64,000 bases of DNA from Melampsora larici-populina 98AG31 (lineage: Eukaryota; Basidiomycota; Pucciniomycetes; Pucciniales; Melampsoraceae): positions 2,406,735 to 2,470,734 of the forward strand of contig NW_006768767.1 in the NCBI RefSeq assembly GCF_000204055.1, in the 5' to 3' direction. This document shows positions 57,670 to 64,000 of this stretch, piece after piece. The translations under genes were made by a program, and so were the position numbers. The notes below the pieces were generated by a model that was not told where the DNA came from, searched no databases, and worked only from the letters and a program-made list of their open reading frames with translations. Each line of letters opens with the position of its first letter. Within the stretch, counting starts at the first letter, position 1.

Positions 57670-59268
57670 TCAAATATCTCCTTCAACCTCACGACAAAAA
57701 TCATTAAATACATCATTTCTCAACGCATCATTGTTGTCAGCCATCACATCTTCCGCTACTGCTGGGTTATTCTCTACATAATCCTCTTCAGCCTCGCGTT
57801 CGAGTACATTAGGTAATTGATATGGGAACCTTGAATCTTCGCCTTCCTTCAGCAAAAAGTTATGTAATATACAGCAAGCCATTAATAGCGCATTTGTTCG
57901 TTTCATTGATCTTTCATCTCAAAGAAGAAGCCGACATTCTTTGACCATTTGAAAGCGAGATTTCAACATGCCATTAACGTGTTCGATGATCGTTCTTGCC
58001 TCACTGAGCATTTTATTGAAAGCCGCCTTCAATCGAGAGAGGTTGCAACTTGAACCGCGCTTGAAAAGGGGGAGTACACATCTTGTAGCACTATAGCCAG
58101 AGTCTGCTACTAAGTACTCCCCTTCGGTAAAGTAACGTTCAGGATGACACCAGAGCTGAAACATGAATCAGCCACAAGTTTGGTCAAGCTTTAATTCAAG
58201 ATACGTTAGAACTTACAGAAGAAGTTCTAAATACCCTTTGATCGTGCACACTTCCGCACCACCCATGTCGAGCAAAGATTATTCTTTGCTTATTGTCGCA
58301 GACAATCATCGAGTTGAGACCATAAAAATACTTACGGGTCCAGTATTCTTCTTTGCATTGGACTGGACCAAATGCTAATGGAACAAGCGTGCCATCAACA
58401 AAACCCACACACCCTTTTAAGGCGGGGTAATCTTCAGCAATCTCGGTTCGAATTTTCAGACGTTCGAGTGGGGAAGGCCATCGCAAGTACTCGTCTTTCA
58501 GCTGAACAATAGCAGAAACACATCGCCAGGTATAATTCTCCACACTACCTTCTGTTTTTGAAAACCGAGTCAAAAAAAAAACTTGAATATTGAAAGTATG
58601 TCTGAAGACTCGCCCGAAACACCTAATAAATGGCCTATGATTGCAACTTGTCCACCATTTCCTGCCAAGCCTAAGTTTGCCAAAGCCACCAACAGTTGAA
58701 TTTTGACTGGAGCTTGAGGATTGGCGGAATTGTTCTGAAACACTTGATTACCTTCAATCTTATGAAGGAGCCGAAAAAAATTGTCCTTGGTCATCCGTGC
58801 CTGGATGAATACAAAAGTGATTAAACAAATCACGGAATTGAAAGTAAGGTAAAGACTTACAACTTTGAGGAAGGTTACCTCTCTCAAATTCATGACTCGA
58901 TCAAAGAGGAATTGTGTTGTCTCTCGGTCCGGGAGTGATGTCCTGGGAGAGAAGTATCGGTGATTCTCAACCGTTTGGAGGGCTGCCAACCAGACTTCGG
59001 CGTTAGATTCGTTCAGAAGGAGGTCTTCAGATCGTGACCTTCTTCGGTTTTTAAGCGCAAGAACCAAAGCAAGTCGAAGTGTTGGTGTAAGAGGAAGATC
59101 CCTTGATAGTTCAGGAACAAGAAGAATAGTCGATAGTAATGTTGAGATGGTTGATGGACGAGTTGTCGATGCTTGAAGGAGTGGTTCGGCCGGAGGGTGA
59201 GCCATATGATGGCGTGCAACACCTTTGAGTCCTCTTAAGACTTGTCGTCGGACTGAGACCCGCGGCAT
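57670..59268 (-). pseudogene. HARBI1-like transposase with one in-frame stop
   Basis: Four exons: 59268-58861, 58800-58614, 58551-58217, 58155-57670; phases agree, for 471 codons plus stop. Exon 2 ends with the unusual donor GCGAGT; using it gives the smooth reading GVS-EGSVENYTWRC. The DDE triad fits: Asp in GFVDGTLVPL (about 251), Asp in VADSGYSA (about 328) and Glu in TIIEHVNGML (about 368). A single TGA interrupts the frame at 57921-57919 (about codon 389, after CRLLL), where CGA would read on to the conserved LLMACCILHNFLL. A C-to-T change at a CpG would explain it. The catalytic core precedes the stop. Terminal repeats are perfect, so the element moved recently and may have lost activity since, or depended on another copy. 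Confidence 0.85.
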
Positions 59269-59355
59269 GATCAGGTGGTAATCGTATTGTAACCAAGAAG
59301 TTGATGGAGGTTGATGGGGCTCTCAAAGTTATCCAGAAGTGTCACGAAGTGTCAC

Positions 59356-59444
59356 TCCAGAAGTTTCTTGAGCATGTTCAAGAAACTTCTGGATGTCACT
59401 TTGTGACACTTCTGGACGCCACTTCTCGAATCTTGAATACCATT
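59356..59444. repeat. Right terminal inverted repeat (89 bp) of the Harbinger element
   Basis: Perfect inverted copy of 52687-52775. An additional GTGTCACGAAGTGTCAC motif lies just inside it. Confidence 0.85.
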
Positions 59445-59447
59445 AAT

Positions 59448-59727
59448 GTACCTCCAAAAAGACCACCCAAATTCACATTCTTCAAACTCTCAAAGAGATA
59501 ACCACAATGAAACTGGTTCATATCTTGTCCCAACTCACAGTGTTTCAGAACCAAAAGAACACAAAGAAAGTCTGGAAATAGGTCTTGAAATAAATCAACC
59601 TCATGCACCTTTTCCACTCCAACTTTCTCATGAAAGTGTACCAGGATCTTCTGTTACTGACAACATAGCCCCACAAAGAGATGAAAAACATTTTACGCTT
59701 TACAATTCAAGATCTATGTGGAATTCG
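59448..59727 (+). pseudogene. Continuation of the third signal-peptide-family member
   Basis: Translation past the right border reads NHNETGSYLVPTHSVSEP, matching the DTAVYLVPNHSGLAEKE region of copy B, followed by ESLEIGLEINQ (copy B WEIGLKKNQ) and NIAPQR (copy B NIASQR). A stop follows after RSMWNS. The conserved C-terminal domain is missing. Together with 52154-52683 it shows one gene split exactly at the transposon borders. Confidence 0.75.
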
Positions 59728-59829
59728 TAGCTCATATGTGGTTTCATATGATTGTCTGATTCAAAGGACCATATTCATGTCTATGTCCTTGCATCAATTT
59801 TGATATACATTGCTTCACTACACCACAGG

Positions 59830-60310
59830 GCGGCTGGCAGGTGAGCTTCAGGTGAAATCAGCCTCTGCCAAAACATCCCGGGCTCTCCACCTGAGGCCAC
59901 ACTGATTGAGCTACAGGTGAAATTCAGGGTGGCCAACACCTGATGTGATCACCTGTCCACAAGGTGATGGCTCACCTGTCCATTACATGAGTATTTTCAC
60001 CTGTTGATCAGGTGAAAATCCTCATGTAATGGACAGGTGAGCCATTGGATGAGACTTCTCACCTGATCAACAGGAGTCTCACCCAATGAATAGGTAAGAA
60101 GTCTCATCCAAATGGCTCATGGTTGCAGGACATGAGGAGCTTCACATGATCAACAGGTGAAAATCCTTGTATGGTCACGGTATATAACTTCTCTTACCAT
60201 GTTCATATGAGAAGTCTCACCCAATGAACAGGTGAAAATACTCATACGGTCACGGTAAGAAACTTCTTACCATGAGACCATACAATGATTTTCACCTGTT
60301 GATGGTACCA
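59830..60310. repeat. Cluster of CACCTG/CAGGTG-rich palindromes
   Basis: About 480 bp packed with TCACCTG and CAGGTGA in both orientations. A 75-bp near-perfect palindrome occupies 59969-60043 (arms GGCTCACCTGTCCATTACAT and complement). Further overlapping inverted pairs follow, e.g. AATCCTTGTATGGTCACGG with its partner near 60265-60290. It has no ORF. It could be a complex foldback element or a hairpin-forming spacer. Confidence 0.7.
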
Positions 60311-60495
60311 AAAGCCTGGTATTGAGCCACTCATCTTTCAGTAGCTCTAGAAATGGCACTGGTTTTTTATTCTTGTACAAATCAGGTTTGATTTGTATTT
60401 TTTTTTGATCCAGCATAAAAATTCTATATATTTGGGTCCGTCCAGTAAAAAAACAATAAAAAGAGAAAAACATAAAAAACAACAAAGAGAGATCA

Positions 60496-60692
60496 TTCTC
60501 CTTCTTCTTCTTCTTCTCCTCCTCCTCCTTCTTCTCCTCCTCCTTCTTCTCCTTCTCCTTCTTCTTCTCCTTCTTCTTCTCCTTCTCCTCCTCCTCCTTC
60601 TTCTTCTTCTTCTTCTTGGCCTCCTTCTCCTTCTTCTTCTTCTTCTTCTTCTTTTTCTTTTTCTTTTTCTTTTTCTTTTTCTTTTTCTTTTT
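60496..60692. repeat. Polypyrimidine microsatellite (TTC/TCC and TTTTTC units)
   Basis: About 200 nt of almost pure T and C on the plus strand, interrupted once by GG near 60618; the end is a TTTTTC run. ORFs on either strand here are artefacts of repeats. It lies just past the stop codon of the nine-exon gene. Mirror-repeat purine/pyrimidine tracts of this length can adopt triplex structure. Confidence 0.85.
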
Positions 60693-60749
60693 GTTGGTGT
60701 TTCTTCTTTTTGTCATCACGTTTCTTTTTTAAGGAGTCATACTCACCCA

Positions 60750-62412
60750 TTATTTCCGCTGAAGCAGTAATGATTTTTCAAAATAAATGCCATTAAGCTC
60801 CATAACTACGTTGTGAAACCTGAAACAAGTACACAACTTAATTAGGATTTTGAACGTTGGAGTTTGAGAGATGGAAAAAACTTACGCTTCCTTGTACAAG
60901 CTGCCATACTGGACTTTGTTATCCCTCAACACTTCCAGGGCGTTATCCACACTACTCCAGACAGAATACTTGTGATCCTGGCTTGGCTGTCGAAAGGTGT
61001 ACACAGCATGTAAGCGCTAGAAAGAACATAATATTAGTGTACAGAATAAACCAAGTCAAGAGATAAGATAAAAAAGCAAAAACGTACCAAAAAGGCAATC
61101 CGATGTACAAATTCAATAGGTAGATCGGCAAAAAGTTGGTCATCAGTCCGAGGATCAGTTTTAAGAATCAAGGCATGATGGATCTGCACAATAAAAAAAA
61201 ACTTAGCATCAAATCCAACAGAGAAAGAGGAAAACAAAAGAGAAAACTTACCAAGCGAACAAGTTGCTTGATAGTGGGCATGGCATGGGTGGGACGATTT
61301 GGACCGTCAGGTTTAATGTTGGTGAGCAGCTAGAAAGAAAAAAAGAAAGAAATCTTAGTAGAAAAAGAAATAATGAATGAATGAACAAAAGAAAGAAAGA
61401 AACTTACCAAGTTTCGTAAACGGCTTCGAGTATCAGTTGCAAAACGATTAGCCCAGTCGTTAAGGGCCTTGAAGGCTGCAGACCCATCAGGCGTTCCATA
61501 CCCAGGAGGGTAGTATTCCTCCTTGAATTTTTCATCTTTGGAGTCGATATATTTCTAAAACAAGAATGAACTTGTCATTTGGAGACACACGAGAGAAAAA
61601 AAAGAGAAAAAAAAGAAAGGTTACTTACTTTACATAGTGCATCAAAGGTATGTCGAATAGTGGATTTGTTGGAGTCCTGGGTGCTAGAGTAGGCTTGAAT
61701 CTTGAAGTCCAAGATCATAGCGTTGTAATCCGGTCTAGCAACATCCTGAATCCAAGAAAAAAACATGTCAGTACAGAATAGGGGAAGGAAATAGAAAAAA
61801 TCACTCACCTTTAGTGTGCTAGAGGCCTTCCAACCGTCCACAGCATGAGATCGAAGAGCGAGTGATCGATTGGGCTCACTCACTTGCTCCTTGAGAGTTT
61901 GTTTAATATATGCCAGATAACTGACAGTGCCGATGAACTGGTTTTCCGGCCGAGTGTCCTGAAAGAAAGAAAGAAATCAATCTTTATACAAAGACAAAAA
62001 AACAAGAAAAAATGCTTACCTGACATACCTTGAGGACCTCCTCATGAGTATCGCTAGAAAGGTTGAGAGTCTTGGAGATCGACTCCAGATACTCTTTCTG
62101 ACTGTTAGTCAGAACGTGTGGCTGGAGAAAAGCAACACTGTTGGTTGGCAGTGGCTGCGAAGAGGTAGAACCCAAACCTGAAGATGCCGTGGGATTGAGG
62201 CAATGGTTGGCCCGATCTGTGTTTCTCAGAGCTGTAGCAGGTGCATCCTGCTTCCTACGTACTAGATAAAAAAAGCGCACAATCAGTTAATGTACTTGAG
62301 ATTAGAAAAGAAACTTACCCGTTTTGACGGTCCCCTGGGATTCAAACACAGTTGGGAGGGAAGATGACCTTTCCTGACGTCCGGTGCGCTTTGTTTGCTT
62401 TGATTTGGGCAT
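60750..62412 (-). CDS. Unrecognised nine-exon protein
   Basis: Exons: 62412-62319, 62261-62020, 61958-61809, 61745-61629, 61554-61408, 61329-61252, 61183-61088, 61016-60886, 60819-60750. All junctions agree; the product is 374 residues. Start MPKSKQTKRTGRQERSSS, basic and Ser-rich. From about residue 60 it is compact and mixed: SQKEYLESISKTLNL, ENQFIGTVSYLAYIKQTLKE, YNAMILDFKIQAYS, YYPPGYGTPDGSAAFKALND, RPTHAMPTIKQLVRL, LFADLPIEFVHRIAFL, and C-terminal KVQYGSLYKEAF. Most introns are phase 0 and 45-70 nt. I know no family for it, and no transmembrane or catalytic motif stands out. An alternative donor 9 nt upstream exists in exon 2 (GTATGT at LK/VCQ). Coding GC is higher than flanking DNA. It could belong to an expanded rust-specific family or to mobile-element cargo, since repeats flank it on both sides. 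Confidence 0.65.
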
Positions 62413-63513
62413 CTTCAAAGAAACACATCATGACAGAAAGGTCAAACAAACGGACTTGGTTTCAGTATAGTGTATAACAGTCTTAAATGAAGACACAGAA
62501 GCTTAAAGGCTGAGAGAGAAAAATTGAAATGACAGGCTTACTGATGAACAGTTTGCAATCCAGGTTGGAGATAAATGGTTGATCTGATGACAATCGAAGC
62601 AATCCAATCTTGAGATGAGACCAAAGAGAAATCCTAGATCAAAAGAAAAGATAACAAATGATCAAGGATATGAAATGAAATGATATAGAGAAAGAAAACG
62701 AGAAAGAAAACTCACCAATAAGCGGTTTGATCAGATGACTTAAAAAATCAACCCAAGTGATGGATTAGACCCAATTAAAAATAAACGATCGAAGCAATCC
62801 AATCTTGAGATGAGACCAAAGAGAAATCCTAGATCAAAAGAAAAGATAACAAATGATCAAGGATATGAAATGAAATGATATAGAGAAAGAAAACGAGAAA
62901 GAAAACTCACCAATAAGCGGTTTGATCAGATGACTTAAAAAATCAACCCAAGTGATGGATTAGACCCAATTAAAAATAAACAAGTGAAGAGAAAACTTAC
63001 CAAGTTGATCGAAGTTGATCAACTTAAGACACAATCAAAAGTATTGGTTGGATGGCTTTTGTCTTGAAGTAACAATTAAAAAGACTTACAGATCCACAAA
63101 AGATTGATGGAAACGTCTGATTCGAATCTTTGAAGTGATCAATGAACCAAGTCAATATTGAACCAAAAGATCTGAAGAAATCAAAACAAAAACAAAAATC
63201 AAGATCTGAGGTGTTTGTGGTATTCAATGAGAAGACTTACAAATGGATCAATTGATAAATAAATAAATAAATAAACTTTCAAGTCGAATTGAAACAATGG
63301 ATCCTAAGAGATTGAAAAATAAAGACAATTGAAGTTGAATTGAAAAAAATGAAGATGATTGGAGTTGAATTGAATTACTGGATCCAAAGAGAAGGGAAAG
63401 AGTAAAGTGGAAATGAAGGTTGAAGGTTGAAGGAGAAAGGAGATCAGAGATCCTCTCTACGGTAGTGGTGCACTGGAGTCTGGATGAGATGTGGAAAACC
63501 GGTGATGCCTGAT
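62413..63513. other. Upstream region of the nine-exon gene
   Basis: No coding ORF is supported. On the minus strand there are several good donor sites (GTAAGT/GTGAGT near 62715, 62912, 63001, 63090, 63240), so the transcript leader may be spliced from several non-coding exons. The 195-bp tandem duplication lies here, and a TAAA microsatellite lies at 63254-63276. Confidence 0.4.
62593..62982. repeat. Tandem duplication of 195 bp
   Basis: Copies begin ATCGAAGCAATCCAATCTTG at 62593 and 62788 and appear identical across the unit. On the minus strand each copy carries a splice donor (TTG|GTGAGT) and an acceptor-like CTAG, so the duplication may have doubled a leader exon with its intron. Confidence 0.85.
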
Positions 63514-63560
63514 AGGTGATTGTCACACAGGTGTAACAAAAGGTGTGACAATCACACCTG
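63514..63560. repeat. Short perfect-stem hairpin
   Basis: Arms AGGTGATTGTCACAC and GTGTGACAATCACACCT pair around about 14 nt. The CACCTG/AGGTG theme resembles that of the palindrome cluster at 59.8-60.3 kb. Confidence 0.6.
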
Positions 63561-63726
63561 TAAACAGACAAGCGCACCAATAATACAATGTATATTTCAC
63601 AGCATGTATTATGTATGTTCTACTTTTTTTGCCTTTTTTAATTTCCTCATCTTGTAGGAAATTCTCCTTCGATTGTTCTTCACTTTAACTTTTTGTTTCA
63701 ACTCATAATCTGTCATTTGGTCTTAA

Positions 63727-64000
63727 TTGTTACCTCATTGTTAAAAACCTACCCTGTCTGCTTCGGACCCTAGATCATTGCGGCAAAGAACTAAGAAGCT
63801 AGAGGGCAGGTTGATAACTTTGATTAAACTTTTTAGGCATATCTGTCGATTGGTGTTTTCTGCTTTTCATCCTCCTCCTTTCTCTAAAAAACTCTTAAAC
63901 TACTCAGCTTTGATCTCCTTTCAAAACAACTTGAATTTTCATTGTTACCTCATCGTCAAAACCTACCTCGATTGGCTGGACCCTCAGAATATCATCACAA
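63727..64000. repeat. Diverged direct repeat at the right edge
   Basis: ATTGTTACCTCATTG..AAAACCTACC..GGACCCT at 63727-63772 recurs at 63940-64000 as ATTGTTACCTCATCGTCAAAACCTACC..GGACCCT. The second copy may continue beyond the window. No coding region is seen. Confidence 0.55.

Larger units (their letters stand above)
52687..59444. mobile_element. PIF/Harbinger-type DNA transposon, 6.76 kb including a nested insertion
   Basis: Perfect 89-bp terminal inverted repeats begin AATGGTATTCAAGATTCGAG. The flanks carry AAT on both sides (52684-52686 and 59445-59447), a 3-bp target duplication as expected for PIF/Harbinger; the A/T-rich border leaves a one-base ambiguity. It carries the two genes typical of the group: a Myb/SANT-like DNA-binding protein (+) and a HARBI1-like DDE nuclease (-). 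Excluding the nested 2.5-kb element its own length is about 4.25 kb. It splits the pseudogene of the 17-22 kb family. Confidence 0.85.

Noticed and set aside
60393..60770. Long poly-Leu ORF on + and poly-Lys/Glu ORFs on -
   Set aside because: They are translations of the polypyrimidine microsatellite; no complexity, no family support.

Overview
This window is nuclear DNA of a basidiomycete fungus, most probably a rust (Pucciniales; Melampsora-like is my best guess). The evidence is AT-rich DNA, genes cut by many short GT-AG introns (about 45-130 nt) including exons of only 9-36 nt, a Brh2/BRCA2-type protein, a KDZ-type transposase with an alpha-kinase-like neighbour, and large mobile-element tracts around compact gene islands. 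No search was run. Family names rest on motifs and on exon phases that I traced by hand.

Region 1-13 kb: the 5' part of a HAD-type hydrolase runs off the left edge (- strand). About 7 kb of gene-poor DNA follows, with a long foldback sequence (5.8-6.4 kb) and small inverted-repeat elements. Then come an F-box-like gene (-), a small coiled-coil/single-membrane-segment gene (-) and a five-exon WD40 gene (+). Region 13-23 kb: repeat-rich DNA, a 1.17-kb inverted-repeat element, and two adjacent paralogues of an unrecognised family with signal-peptide-like N termini (-). Region 23.6-26.4 kb: an eight-exon long-chain acyl-CoA synthetase (-).

Region 28.2-36.7 kb: an apparent 8.5-kb composite transposon bounded by GC-rich inverted termini. 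It carries a KDZ transposase (+), a divergent alpha-kinase-like gene (-) and a cysteine-rich gene (-). All three can be spliced to full-length frames. Region 36.7-42.8 kb: gene-poor DNA, then an open Copia reverse transcriptase/RNase H fragment whose presumed 3' LTR carries a MITE and an internal tandem duplication.

Region 42.8-51 kb is the conserved gene island: IST1 (ESCRT-III regulator, +), a ten-exon BRCA2/Brh2 homologue (-), and a nucleobindin-like EF-hand protein (+). The last two are divergently transcribed from a 403-bp interval.

Region 52.1-59.7 kb is a three-level nest. A third, degenerate member of the 17-22 kb family is split by a 6.76-kb PIF/Harbinger element with perfect 89-bp termini. 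That element's Myb-like ORF is itself split by a 2.5-kb element with about 245-bp inverted termini. Region 59.8-64 kb: a cluster of CACCTG-rich palindromes, a polypyrimidine tract, an unrecognised nine-exon gene (-) and its tandem-duplicated upstream region.

No rRNA, tRNA or CRISPR array was recognised.
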